A stretch of DNA of 64,000 bases from Podospora comata (Eukaryota > Ascomycota > Sordariomycetes > Sordariales > Podosporaceae), in NCBI GenBank assembly GCA_017354895.1, contig CP071493.1, positions 6,324,001 to 6,388,000 of the forward strand. Direction: 5' to 3'. Both the position numbers and the translations under genes were made by a program. Below the pieces are notes generated by a model. The model was not told where the DNA came from. It worked only from the letters and a program-made list of their open reading frames with translations, and ran no database searches. Each line of letters opens with the position of its first letter. Position 1 is the first letter of the stretch. Of this stretch, positions 50,768 to 62,749 are shown piece by piece.

Positions 50768-52150
50768 CTACAACTTCTGGTACTCAAGCTTGCCCTCCAG
50801 CTTCTTCGACTCAGCCACCTTGCGAACTGCCTTGTTGAAGTCGTCCTGATTAATCGCATCTCTGTCGGCCTTGATGGCGAAGAGGCCGCTAGGAAGAGAA
50901 GGTCAGCATGGTAGTCTTCCAGTGTTTGTTCCTGTTGGTAGACTTACGCCTCGGTAACCACGTTTCGCAAATCGGCACCGTTCAGCCCATCGCTCATCTT
51001 CACCACGCTCTCAAAGTCAATCTCCCCTTCCTTGGCCACGCCCGCGGCGTGAATCTTGAGAATCTCCAGACGTCCAACCTCATTGGGGAGGGGAATCTCA
51101 ATCTTGCGGTCTAGACGCCCGGCACGTAGCAGCGCAGGGTCGAGTGTGTCAGGTCGGTTCGTGGCCATGATGATCTTGGTTTTCCCGAGATAGTCGAAAC
51201 CGTCGAGCTGGTTGAGCAGCTCCATCAACGTCCGCTGGATTTCACGATCGGCACTAGTACCTTCGCTGAACCGGCGGCCACCGATGGCGTCGATTTCGTC
51301 CATGAAGATGATGCAGGGTTCGTGCTCCTTTGCGTATCCGAACATTTCGCGGATCAACCTGGCAGACTCGCCAATGTATTTGTCGACGATAGCTGATGCA
51401 ACGACTGTGGAGGTGATTGCGTGTTAGCAAACTTGTCGTCCAGAATGGAGCATGCCGATCACCTACCCTTTAGAAAATTCGTCTCCAGACTGCTAGCAAC
51501 TGCTCTGGCAAGTAAGGTCTTGCCGGTACCTGGTGGACCGTACAGAAGCACGCCTTTGGGTGGCTTGATGCCTACTCGCAGGAACAACTCTGGGTTCTTG
51601 AGCGGAAGCTCAATGACTTCTCTGAGCTCGCGAATCTGGTCGTTCAGACCACCAATCCCGCCGAAGCTGACCTGGCCCGGATCTTCCAAAGACATGTTGT
51701 AGACGAGGGGGTCGACCTCGCGGGGAAGCATGCGCATGATGGTGAGTGTCGTCATATCAAGTGCCACACGGGTTCCTTGCTTGAGCTTTGCTTTGTCGAC
51801 CTTGGAGCGGCAACCGACCACGTAACGAGGACCTGACGAGGCCTTAACAATGACTACAAGAGGTTGGAATGTTAGCGGTGTGGTTGCGGGAAGTCAAATA
51901 ACCATGAGCAGAGGGAAATGGACCGGAGGACGAAAAACATACACCTCTCCTCGTCAAGCTGCTTCAGTACCTCGCCAATAATCTGCCCGACACTTTGTAA
52001 CGCCTTGATGTGATCCTCTGTGTTGTCAAAGTCCTTCTGAAGACCCTTGATTTCGAGCCGGAGGTTCTTGAGCTTGGTTTCCCACTCTCGCGACTCAATC
52101 AACTTCTTCTTGAAGCTGGCGAGAGCATGCTCGCGCTCCTGGTCCGACAT
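50768..52150 (-). CDS. rpt4: 26S proteasome regulatory ATPase Rpt4
   Basis: Exons on the minus strand 51943-52150, 51467-51853, 50948-51404, 50768-50888; 390 residues, the normal Rpt4 size. Introns are 89, 62 and 59 bp. Domain order is an N-terminal coiled coil ([25 protein letters not shown]), the OB domain, and the AAA+ ATPase. Walker A is GPPGTGKT at about residues 174-181, Walker B is [11 protein letters not shown], and the second region of homology has [23 protein letters not shown] with Arg fingers. The C-terminus LEYQKL is the family form; it docks on the 20S ring less strongly than HbYX tails. Rpt4 unfolds ubiquitinated substrates in the 19S base. The spliced codons give the conserved [16 protein letters not shown], supporting the model. 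Confidence 0.95.
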
Positions 52151-52580
52151 GATGGCGGCGTGGATATGGTAGCTGTTTCGATGGTTGTGAAGGGCTGGAT
52201 CGTGTGGCTTGATGTTTAAAGTCGCAGCGGTGTTTGTGATTTGGATTTTTCGGTGAAAGAAAGGACGTTGTTGAAGGAATCGTGGTTGTCAGGCTGGGGT
52301 TGAATAGCGGCTTTCCAACTCCAGTTGTGATGCGTGTGCCACTCTGGGAGCTTATTCGTAGCTCTTGTTGCCTTGCCAGAGTGGGTCTGCCGCCCAAGTT
52401 GCTAGCCGCACGGGGCGAGCTGTGGCTGGTGCGACAAGGGTCGTTGAGGCTGATGTGACATTCAGCCAATAGGAAGCCGGCAATATTTCCGATCCATCTG
52501 ATGAAGTCACCAACCATCCCCAATTGTCTCGCAAAAGTACATGGTTCAATTACTGTCATAACCCTCTGCTCCGTATTCTG
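52151..52580. other. Intergenic, RPT4 promoter
   Basis: The 430 bp between the stop codon of the Zn2Cys6 gene and the start of RPT4, both minus strand. No TATA box or known proteasome element seen. Confidence 0.5.
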
Positions 52581-54256
52581 TTACACGTCTCCTTTGAAAA
52601 AGAGAGATAAAAAGTGCTTTTCTCCAAGAGCTGACTCAAGTATCTCTTTGCAGCAAGCGAAATCCCGCTCCGTTTCGGCGCCTCCAGCCTTCAGGGTGTC
52701 ATACGCCGTTTGGAGGGGGAGGACAATAGATGTTGGCCCAAAGAGCTTCATCTTGTCTTGCATCAAGTACTTGGTGCTCCGGCATATGAGCATCGACATC
52801 CGCCTGGTTTCTTGAGAGACCATCCCTCGAGATATATGAGCAAAGGGACGCAGGTCTGGAAATAAGCCCACAATCTTCCCGATACATGTCAAGCAAATCA
52901 CATTGAATGCCCAGCAATGCGTCAGGCCGTTAGCTGTTGTGAGGCTGTCAAACCAGATGCAGTCTCCATCATACCAGAAACGAGGGGCCTCAGGAGAGGC
53001 CTGGAAGCTTGTTTCCCACAGCGCAAGTCGGTCAAGCAATGCTTCGAGCTCCGTCAATAGCCTGTCAGCAGTCGTGATTCCAGCCTCCTGGCTCATTCTT
53101 TCGATGATGCCCGGAATAACAGTTGCTTCGTTCATCAATGCTTGCATTGGCGAAGGAATGATCTCTTGGAAAGGAGCTGTTTGCCACTCTTCTGAGGCAA
53201 GGAAAGATGCCTTTCTCGACTGGATCTTCAGTACAATCTTAACAACATCGACATCGGTCAGCTACACATCGACCGAGACACACATCGAACAAGACGGAAG
53301 ATCTTTGATGCTTACCAATGCCGGTCTTGCCCCAACAAATAGCCTGTGGGCGATGCCTGATGCGTAGAACTGTGGCTCTCGCGTCTGCATCAACTCCCCA
53401 AGTCCCTCTAAATGAGCGGTCCAGCTTTCAAGGCTTGTTGGCAACACAAGCTCAGCAAAGAGCAAGCACATTACAGCAGCCATTAGCTGAACCAACGACG
53501 ACTTGTTGGGGATCTTGAGCGAGTCGTTGACGGATCGTAGCGCTACGCTGTATGCTTCAAGCGCCGTCGCCATGGGGATCTTGCGTTGCGTCTCGCACAC
53601 GAGTATGGAGAAAGCAAAGGCTTTGATGGCGGCATTCAAAGCTGTGTTGTTACCAGCTTTGACGAGATCTGGTAGTACTTCTGCCCACGCCCCTTTATGA
53701 GTCAATTAGCCCTTGTCTTTCCATAACGCCCTGAAAGCAGACACTTTAAAGGGGGAAATCGAGCCCCTTGACTTTTGAAGCCTCAAGCTATACGTACCGC
53801 ATATTCGAGGAGTAGACGCACTGGCGCCTCTTTGAATCGCCGCAACATCGGTACCTGGAACATATCCCTGGATGATGATTTCTATCAGCTTGTCAAGCGG
53901 TAGGTCTTCGTGGTAAAGCGACCTGAGACTCCCATTCGGCTCATGCGTTTTCCGGTTCAAGAGTATGCCTGGAAGCTGAGAGGGGGGATGCTTGGTTACG
54001 CCAGGGTGACCAGCCACTCTAGCAAGTATCGGCTTTGTCTGAATGTTAGATGGAGCGAACTGAGAGATGAATATCCAATCCGGTGGATATCCGGGGCAGG
54101 TGATGTTGCGGAGGAGACATTGGCCGCATGAAGGCTTTCTCCCGTCACACTAAACGCGCCTCGTCAGCAATGTGGAAGGGTAGGTACAATCGGATTCCGT
54201 ACACTGATCTTCTTCTGCCTGCAGATTTGACATGTCGTCCTCTGTCGAATCTTCAT
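52581..54256 (-). CDS. Zn2Cys6 transcription factor
   Basis: Exons on the minus strand 54203-54256, 53798-54149, 53316-53692, 52581-53237; 479 residues. Introns are 53, 105 and 78 bp. The first intron lies inside the zinc cluster: splicing gives CQICRQKKISCDGRKPSCGQC and then LLRNITC, that is Cys 9, 12, 19, 26, 29 and 36 with correct spacing. An in-frame stop precedes the ATG, fixing the start. The remainder is helical and resembles the fungal-specific factor (Fungal_trans_2-like) regulatory domain, with text such as GAWAEVLPDLVKAGNNTALNAA and MAAVMCLLFAELV. It should bind CGG-containing DNA in the nucleus. It is divergent from a metallo-hydrolase gene, 516 bp away, with a 17-bp inverted repeat between, so it may control that gene and itself. 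Target not proven. Confidence 0.9.
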
Positions 54257-54525
54257 CCTGGGTGCTGACACAGCAAGTGATGTTCAAGGCTTGGCGGGTT
54301 ATGTTTCCAGGAAGGGAATAGCAACATCAGATGTGAGGGTCGCGGGGCTCCATACTTTATGTACTCCAACTCACCAAGTCTGGGTATACCCCTCGGCGCC
54401 ATGATCTGGATTTGTACCGCTCTTGCATTTCCCCGTGGGATTGATGTTTGTCGTTGCCATCTCTCCTGCGCTAAGCCGAATCGGGAGTCATTAATCGCCA
54501 AGACCTGCGCCATGGATCACAAAGC

Positions 54526-54542
54526 GGGGGTTAGCAACCCCC
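54526..54542. promoter_or_regulatory. Perfect inverted repeat, candidate operator
   Basis: GGGGGTT-AGC-AACCCCC, seven-base arms around a 3-base centre, 17 bp in all. It lies about 110 bp upstream of the TATA box of the hydrolase gene. Zn2Cys6 factors usually bind CGG half-sites; the base before the left arm is C (giving CGGGGG), but the right arm continues with C and T, so a CGG/CCG pair is only partly formed. Confidence 0.45.
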
Positions 54543-54649
54543 CCTGTAAAGCTTATCCTGAGTGCATCGACATCAGACCCTTGCGATGAACCGCAGAGAT
54601 CTGGGGGGTTCGAATGGAGAGCGTTGCTCTCTGTCATAGGGAACTCGTG

Positions 54650-54656
54650 TATATAA
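54650..54656 (+). promoter_or_regulatory. TATA box of MBL hydrolase gene
   Basis: TATATAA, 117 bp upstream of the start codon at 54773. Confidence 0.6.
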
Positions 54657-54772
54657 GACAATGGAATTTCTCCAGAATTTATCTCGACAAACCATTCCGT
54701 CCCTTCAATCTCCAAGCGCCTGTCACTCCTGAACCTCTGCATTTGACTTACACACTTGTGAACCTCTCAATC

Positions 54773-55711
54773 ATGACCTCCTCGATCAAACTCTCGGCCC
54801 CTCTGAGCCTCACCCACATCGGCACGGCGACTGCCCTCATTCATCTTGGGGACGATAGCAACCCTGTCACACTTATCACCGACCCCTTCTTCTCTCATGC
54901 CCCATTTGAATTCGATATGGGTCTCCTTGTCCTCAAGGCATCCATTGAACCGGCTCTAGGCCTTGCCAATCTCCCTCCTATCGATGCTGTTCTCCTGAGC
55001 CACGAGGACCATGTCGACAATCTTGACGAGCCTGGCCGCCGTCTTCTCGAAGGCCGCATCGTGCTCACCACCCCTGACGGAGCAAAGAACCTTGCTCCTC
55101 GGCCTGGTGTCAAAGCTTTGCAGCCTTGGTTGGTTTTTTGTTTTTCCTCTCAGAGATAGCTGCAGAAGCTGATATCGAATAATCAGGGAGACTGTTTCTA
55201 TCAAGCTCCAGGGACAGACTTTTGAGGTTACTGGAACCCCTTGCGTCCACCTTCCTGGTGGTGAGGTCACTGGCTTCATCCTGACAACGGAATCGTTTGG
55301 AAAGACTGATGGCAAGCCAAACGCGATATTCTTCTCTGGGGACACAATTTACATCCCTGAGCTGGCAAAGATGAAGGAGAAGTACCGTATGTTTCATGTT
55401 CCCTCCCCTCCTTCACATCACCAAAAAACCAACCAATATCTAACAACCCTCCAGACATCTCCGTCGCCTTGCTCAACCTAGGCAAAGCAACAGCCCCTCT
55501 CCCCACGGGCCCCCTTGTAATCACCATGGACGGCGCGCAGGCAGTAAAGCTGTTCCGAGAGCTGGGAGCTGACGTGCTGGTCCCCATGCACTTTGAGAGT
55601 TGGGATCACTTCAAGGAGCAGCGGGAAGATTTGGCGCAGTCGTTCAAGGCCGAGGGGTTGGACAAGGAGGTTTTGTGGTTGGAGCCTGGGAAGAAGACCA
55701 AGCTTGTTTAG
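54773..55711 (+). CDS. Metallo-beta-lactamase-fold hydrolase (UlaG-like)
   Basis: Exons 54773-55128, 55187-55386, 55455-55711; 270 residues. Introns are 58 bp (GTTGGT..CAG) and 68 bp (GTATGT..CAG). The N-terminal strands (LTHIGTATALIHLG) lead to a metal motif SHEDHVDNLDEPGR with His77, Asp79, His80 and Asp82. Further ligands are likely in VHLPGGE, FFSGDTIYIPE and VPMHFESWDHF. This matches fungal MBL-fold proteins of the UlaG/L-ascorbate-6-phosphate lactonase-like type. The motif is HxDHxD with one residue between the first His and Asp, close to but not the same as HxHxDH. Substrate unknown; a lactone, phosphodiester or phosphonate-like ester is possible. No signal peptide. The divergent Zn2Cys6 gene suggests inducible expression, which is inference. 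Confidence 0.88.
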
Positions 55712-58700
55712 GTTGATGTGAGCATGTAACGTTTACTAGGTCTCTTTCAAGGTCTGTCCAAGAAGGAAAGAGGTCCATAAAGGCGGATGAAATACATGGG
55801 GTGAAGGACATCTGGGTGGCTCCAACGAGGCTTCCTTTCAAGACCGTGATACAGCAAAGAGCAACACAAGGTAGCTTTTCCGGCCCGCATTCTCCCCGGA
55901 CGTCCACGTTGCTGAGCCAGACTCTGTTCTCTAGGGTGGAGTCAGCTGCGACGGCAGAGATGGGTGTTGTAGGTGCGGCAAAAGGGCTGTGAGAGCGGGG
56001 GAGCGGGGGATGATCATCTTGAAGACTGTTGAAGTGAGAGTGGTTAGTGGAGGGCCAGAAAGAGAAGATCAGGCGAGATATAAACAGAGATTTTCAGTGC
56101 CGGCAAAGAGGAGGTAAGCTAGGCAGAACCTACAAACTTGTTTTTCTGGTGACGATGAATCTGGACGGTCCTGAGCTGAGTTCAAAGGTGTTGGGGGTTC
56201 TTATAGGGTGGTGGTCTGGGGAAGGTTCAAGATCGTGGTCGTAGAGGCCTCTTTTATAGAAATTGGGAGCTCCTTTCATCTCAAGCAGAAGTCTCGAATG
56301 ACTTCAGACTTGTTTACAGAACCCTTCCTACAGCCCGGGACAGAGAAGCTGCTTGAACTTCGCCGACTCCTGTCTGCCGACCGTCAAACATGAGACATCC
56401 AAATTCGAGTATAAGATGGAAGTGTATGTGATGCTGTGAAAGTGCCTGCAACTTGCTACCTATGTTACGTTTCACTCCTGGGACTGCGAATAACACGAGT
56501 ACTCTGGCTCTGGAGATGCTATCACGTTGGTGCAGCTGCCCATACTATTGGCAATCGTTATGAGTACTGCTGCTGGAAAAGTACCGCCGTTTAGGTGTCT
56601 GAGCCACGACAACCTTTGGTACCGCCAAATCAGTTGGTCAGCCTTAACCGCGATATAAATACCCTGGTAGCTTCCTGGTTGGATCTTTACAGAGTGGACG
56701 CACAAGCAGGCAGCCTTTTGGACTTTACCTTCTCATACTGCTGTCTGGTGCCGAAGGATGCCGGGTCTATAGATGAACCATGAAGATAAGTAAGGTACCT
56801 AGGTAGGAATGCAGCACGGAGCCGGGCGGAAAAAATCGAGTACGATCACCGCTTGAATCCCTGAAAAGCTGGAACTGTAGTTATCATTCGATTGAAGACC
56901 CTACGAGCCTCCTTTAAGAATCTGTTGTCAAAATGATAGGATAGGAAATTTTGAAAATGTTGCCGCAGCTCTCAATACTTTTCGGTGAAGCAGGTAGCTG
57001 CCTCGGATGCCCACTACCTACATAATTGATAACGCACCCCATTTACTGATGTGGGCGGATGCTGTAAGTCGGTGTTTACTACATGTAAAATCCTAAACGC
57101 TGATTGTTTTCTTTATGCTTCTCATTGCCATCGAAAAATGGACATACCACTTGCGTAGTACCTCGTTCCCTTTGAAATCAAGCGATTCATCAAGGGCAAA
57201 CTCTGGCAACCGTGTATCCAATATAACGCCGAAAGAATCATGGTATATTTTGAGTCTTATTGTGACTATCTTCCCTACTTATTGCTATCTTTCAGTTGTG
57301 ACAATCGACTCTTCCCAAACGGGTTTGTTGATGAACCTTGCGGACCTTGGTCCTTACACTCCCGCAGAACCAACAAAAAGTCATGTGCCTGGACACATAA
57401 GCAGATTGGGTGTCACCAACCAGACCCCTGTGTTTGGCAACCTGTGGCAGTCTACGTGCGCATAAAGACGAACGTTTTTCATTCTGGCATGACAGTCCTG
57501 TTTCTGTAGGGCTGCACCGCTAGAGGATATGGAGCCGGGAGTCGAGAAAATGTACAATGGTAGCGAGGAAATTGGAACCACAATAGCAGTCATTGGGTTT
57601 TGTAGCAGCTTGTTCATGGTGGCATGCTGTTGAAGCTGGAGCTGAAGCTGTGTCGCTGCGGTCCATGATTGAAACCGGTCACTGTCTGCTTACCCACGGA
57701 GTCTTGACCAAAAAAATGCCGAAAGGCATAAAAGAGCAGTAATAGGGAGCAAAGCTAGATAAGGATATCCAACCCCATTTTTTTTTCTTTTTCTTTTTTT
57801 TTTAATGTTTTTTTGACAACGTGCCATGTTCCCCACGTTTAAAAGTTAATATGTTTAAAACGTCTCTCATTTACCATATCTTCAAAACATACATCAACTA
57901 TCATTCAGCGTCTATCCGCTATCTTTGAACGTCTACCAACTGTCTCCAAGGGCCTATAAACTAAGGTATTTTGAAAGCCCCATCAATCATTTTCAAGGGC
58001 TTAATTAGGTAGTGCTATGTTATACATGGTAGTTAGGGTAATTGACTATCTTTGGAAACCCATCATTCCAAAGAGATAACTGTCACCGCCCTATTTATCC
58101 GAGAGTAAATGCAGTAATCACAAGAAGGGGGCCTCTCTGCTGTAAGTTTTATTACTCTCCAATCACAAACCGCTCTTTTATAGGGCTGAAAGGACCGCTC
58201 GTTCTCTGCTTCAATCAAACACCTCGCAGCGCTTTCCCAACGGGGTGGCAGTGTACCACCACTTCACCTCCAAGCCCTGGAACTGTCGATGTGGGAAACC
58301 TGGACAGTCAGGTACGCAAGACAATTGGCCGTTCAGGTGGCACAAGGTCAAGTGAGTGCTGCACGTCTGGTTCTTGGGAAGCGCGTTCTAGACCTCTGGA
58401 TGGTCAGGGTTTCTTTCGGGGTACCTTCAGCCGCATGCATCCACGTTCTTATCCCGAGAGAGATGCGCTCCCTGCTGGTAGGCGTGCAAAGGTAAACCAC
58501 AGCACTGCCATCGACGGCGTCCTTTTCCAGCGACGGGTTCTTCCGCTCTGTACCAGGCATCCTTAAAGTCTGTCTATTTGCCCAAAGTTTATCATGGCGA
58601 CGCAGCTGGTCAACAATGGGAGTCTGAGTCGATTCCTTTTCAACCTTTACCCTTCACGTCCGTTTTCGTTTTCTTTTCTTCACTCATTAGCTTGTTGCAA

Positions 58701-58736
58701 CCCTGCCCGTGTGTTGTCTTGTCATGAACTGGAACA
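55712..58736. other. Intergenic region, partly A/T-rich
   Basis: About 3 kb without a supported gene. From about 56800 to 58150 it is richer in A/T than the rest, with a T-rich tract at 57776-57812 and the left 21-bp minisatellite array. It may be an eroded repeat, but no transposase or reverse transcriptase text is visible. The right end is the promoter of the next gene. Confidence 0.5.
57861..57999 (-). repeat. Degenerate 21-bp minisatellite, left array
   Basis: Units on the plus strand include 57889-57909, 57910-57930 and 57931-57951 (each exactly 21 bp, for example GTCTACCAACTGTCTCCAAGG), then a 25-bp and a further 21-bp unit. The reverse complement has the pattern TTCAAAGATAGTTGGTAGAC, the same family as the array at 62881-63015, in opposite orientation. 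Confidence 0.75.
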
Positions 58737-61700
58737 ATGGCGTCCCTCTCAGAAGATCGACCTTTGAAGAAAAAGAAGAGCAGAAATATCAAACTCTCCA
58801 GTATGTTCTGCGGTAGGCTCCAAGATACACAGCACTTGCTAACAGGATACCCCAGAAAATGGGAATCCAACATCAAGGCCCTTCTTGTCGAGAGTTTTTG
58901 GAATGGCTACAACTTTGGTGATTACATTGGGGCTTGTTGGCGTTGTCATCTATCTGAGAAAGACTCTCCCGGACGGTTCAAAGCCAAGCTATGCCAGCTC
59001 ATCCACACTGCAAGCGCGAGGAGGGGGAGCGGAGGGAGCAACAGTAATTGAACGCCAGAGAAACTTGTTTACCCTAGCGCCAGTCTTCACGGCTGGACCG
59101 CCAATACTGCCCGGAGACTTCCCGATCATTTCAAGCACTGTAGACTGCACAACGGTCATGGTTCCAGCGCGTCAAGTCAAACGACAGGGATATTGGCACA
59201 CATACTGCTCGACAAGCTATTTCACAATTACTCGGACACCGACCGTAACTTTGACAACAAAGGGGCCGCTCTTCACTCTGAGGCCGACGAGAATATTTAC
59301 TTTTAGACTTCCATCCGGCTCTCCTGTGGTAGATTGTACTACCTATGTTATCCCAGATAAGCTCAAGCGCGGCGAGGAGGTTGACTGCACGACTAGATAC
59401 GTGCCTTTCACCACATCCACCAGGCCAACCACAACTGTAACGACAACCGCAACAGAGACCCCTACAGAGACCTCGACAATAACGCCTCCAACAACACGGC
59501 CGCCCACATCGATGACGATCTCGACCAGCTCAACAGTCTTCTCGTCTACAATATCAACATCGACAACGACAACAACAACAACAGTGGAAGAGATATCCAC
59601 TATGCCAACCGTTGTTGATCCCTGCGCTACGACATGGATGGACTGTCAGGACCGCATCGAGGGTAAATGCCTCACGTTTACCTTGACACTTTCAGATTGC
59701 CCTTCCACCTCGACCGAAACTGTGACAACCACCACGCCGATAGTTACGTCAACCGTCACTGCACCACCCATTGTCGATACATGCATGGCAACTTCGGTAA
59801 CCTGTACAACCATACCAATTATTCTTGCAAGGGGTCTGAGAAGGGCTGACAGGATTGACTGTATGACGTCTTTTTCAACTTTGGAAGAATGCATCTCCAC
59901 CTCAACAACTACTACCACTCCTTCCACAAGCTTGCAGACTTCAACCACTTCGGGAAATGCAACAACAAGTACCATCTCGCCATCATTCACTTCTATTAAC
60001 TTGAGTACCTCCACCCCGGGTACGGAGGAAACTACATCCGCCTCTTCATCAGAGCAGTCAACGTCCGCCGAAGTCAGTACTACAGATCTTCCCGAGACAC
60101 TACCAACCTCTGAGATACAGTCTCCAACTACTGTTATAATTCCGCCTTTGACTACCTCAACAGCCACCTTTGCATCCATCCCAACAGCTATCTCGATATC
60201 CACCTCAAGAAACCCTCTTATCACCACTCTAACAACTGCTCCAACAACTACCTCAACTATTACTCCAACTACTAGTCCAACGGCCTCCTCAGCAGCCATC
60301 ACAGCGGTTATTCCATCGACTTCTGTGACCAATACTTTGAGAACAACACCCTCTGCAATGTCAGTAACAACCACTCCGATAACGACTCCTACTACGACGC
60401 CAGAGACTCCATCAACGGTCTCACCAACGATTTCGACAAATACCCCATTGACTCCGTCATCGGTTGTGTCTTCCAATGCCGAATCCAATCCAGGCTCAAC
60501 AACCTTAACAAATGTGCGGATTCCCGGAGTAAGCACTAGCCTCCAGACCGAGACGACAAACACGGAGTCGACCAGCTTAATCTCTTCAGCTTCAGGTGGA
60601 ACTTCAACGCGGAATGTGCAGACCACTGATCCTACAAACACAGCAACGTTTTGGGGGACTGAAGCAGCGACAGAGACAAACTCGGACCCATTTGTTATTG
60701 CCCAAGTATCGTCTCAACCGGAGCCCGATTCCACAGCATTGACTGTGACTGGTTCTAGCTCGAGTTCGGTGACATCAATTCTGACAACAAATACGGAGAC
60801 TGAGGAAGCTGCCAAGTCAACTTCTTCCCAAGAATCGACAATTGTCACGGGGTCAATCTCGTCCGTCGTATCATCTTCTGAGACCAATCCATCCAAGATT
60901 TTGTCCTCCACGCTGTCTAGCCCCGACACAACCCATTTTTCATCTTTCTCCTCTGCTCAGAAATCTTCTGGGGCTTCAACTGAAGAACCCACACCGATAG
61001 CCCAAACAGGTCAAACAGCGACCGGCTCAGCAACCGTTGGTCCAGGTGAAACCACAGCAACATCATCACCAAGCCCAGATACAGGCGCCCCAGCCCTCAT
61101 GTCATGGCCATACTGGAAGATCACAGAGTCCCTCACTGGAAACCACGCCCCTCTGATCGTAGGGCGAGGTTTCATGCTCATGATGGGTGCCTTCTACCAA
61201 CAGGTCATCACCCATGACCCAGTCAGGCAGCTCACAAGCGGGGGCATCTCTGCCACAGAACTTGTCAGTCCCCCGATCGGAGCTTCAGAGTTTGGCCTCT
61301 TTGTAGCTGAAATTGGCACCATCTTCGTAGCCGGTGGGACATACGTCGATACCAACTACTGCAACGACCTCGCATCTCCCACCAACATCAACCCCTGTCC
61401 TCCCAAAATCACCGGAAATCCATGGGTTCTCGACATCATCATTACCATTCTGGTGATCCAAGCCGGGGTGGTAGCCTACACGATGAGCAAGTGGTTCCAA
61501 AAGCCAGGGCGCCTCTCGGCTGACCCTACTACCATTGCCGGCGTGGCAGCCGTAATGGGCCATCCGCAGATTGAACAGCAGTTTTCGTCTTTTGGCGGGG
61601 AGATCACACAACAGGAACTGCTGCATGCCCTCAAGGGGCAGGAATTCAAGCTCGGGACTTTTACCACCGAGGATGGGGTCGCAAAGTATGGGATTATGCC

Positions 61701-62749
61701 TGTGGCTTTGTATGAGAGGAAGGAGAGGAACCAGAGGGGGTGGTGGGCGAGGACGAGGGACACCGTCCGGTCGGGGTTCAACAAGGCGATGTTTTGTAGG
61801 AATTGGAAGCTGAATAGGCTGTTTCTTGATGTTGTTTTCGGACTGTTGCTGGTGGCTCTGCTTGGGCTAACGCTGGCTTCGTTGGCGAATATTGACCAGC
61901 CGCAAAAGGTATTCTTGCCGACGGCTGTTGCTAGTGGAGTTGGGATGAAGATTTTGTTTGCGCTTTTGGGGGTGCTGATCTCGTCGAATTGGGGGAGGTT
62001 GTTTCAGGGTGGGTTGATATCTTGTTCTCTTTTTCCTCCTCTTTTTTCTTCCATTTTTCCCTTGTTCCCTTGTGTTCCCTCTGTCTTTTAGAACCGGACA
62101 AGCAGCTAACAGCACGCGAAAAGATACCCAAACCTTCAGCCCCTATTTTCCCCTGAGAGACGGAGAAGCACGGCCAAACCCAACCATTCTCCTAAACCGC
62201 CACAGCAGCCCCATCTGCGCTTTCATTCCCCTCCTACGCAACAGACATCTCGCTGCAGCGTCGGTGGCATTTACCGGGATCATCGCAGAGTTTCTCATCA
62301 TCGCCCTCGCTGGCCTGCCTTATCGACCGGGTCAGCTTCGATCCGAGTTCTTGTTTTGCGGCATCGCTAGTACCATCATCCTCTGCGTCATGCTAGTGCA
62401 GCTGGCACTGGTGATTATCTGGCGCAGAAAGCTGCCTCACTTGCCCCGCCAGCCGGATACAATTGCTGCGGTGATGACATACGTCGCTGGCACGAGCATG
62501 GTGAGAGACTTTTATGGGTTGGAAGAGATGAAGACCAAGGAGAGGAACAGGGCGATTGTCCAAATGGGCAAAGTGTATGCGTATGGGTGGAGGCAAGAGC
62601 CGGAGGGTGGGATAAGATGGATTGTGGATGAGGTTCCTGACGCGGAGAGGAAGAGTTTCTTGTCCGGGACGAGAACGAGTGCAGAGTCGTCGGCCGGAGG
62701 GAGGGGTTGGTATAGACCGAGGGGCCGGGAATGGAGGAGGGACGTATAG
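58737..62749 (+). CDS. Mucin-like Ser/Thr-rich multispan membrane protein (DUF3433-like)
   Basis: Exons 58737-58800, 58856-62012, 62092-62749; 1,292 residues. Introns are 55 bp (GTATGT..CAG) and 79 bp (GTTGAT..TAG), and both keep frame. The basic N-terminus (PLKKKKSRNIK) precedes a membrane span at about 37-55. A repeated VDCTT motif (three early copies) and cysteine pairs follow, then about 500 residues of Thr/Ser with little else, likely heavily O-glycosylated. From about residue 765 (LMSWPYWKITESLTG) a conserved-looking C-terminal part holds about seven hydrophobic spans and ends in a basic tail. This architecture resembles fungal DUF3433 membrane proteins, of unknown function. A cell-surface sensor or wall-anchored protein is a reasonable guess. 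Divided exons and A/T-neutral codons differ from the housekeeping genes nearby. Confidence 0.82.

Larger units (their letters stand above)
54257..54772. promoter_or_regulatory. Shared promoter of Zn2Cys6 factor and MBL hydrolase
   Basis: The 516 bp between two divergent start codons. It contains a perfect inverted repeat (54526-54542) and a TATA box for the plus-strand gene (54650-54656). I saw no clear TATA box for the minus-strand gene. Confidence 0.55.

Noticed and set aside
57115-57465. 116-codon frame in the A/T-rich region
   Set aside because: Hydrophobic text without family resemblance, no TATA or good start context; could be chance.
57776-57812. T-rich tract as a possible retroelement tail
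   Set aside because: No element body or target-site duplication recognised next to it.
59646-60641. Long minus-strand open frame rich in Val
   Set aside because: It is the antisense of the Thr-rich repeat region; Thr/Ser codons read as Val-like text on the other strand. No family motif.
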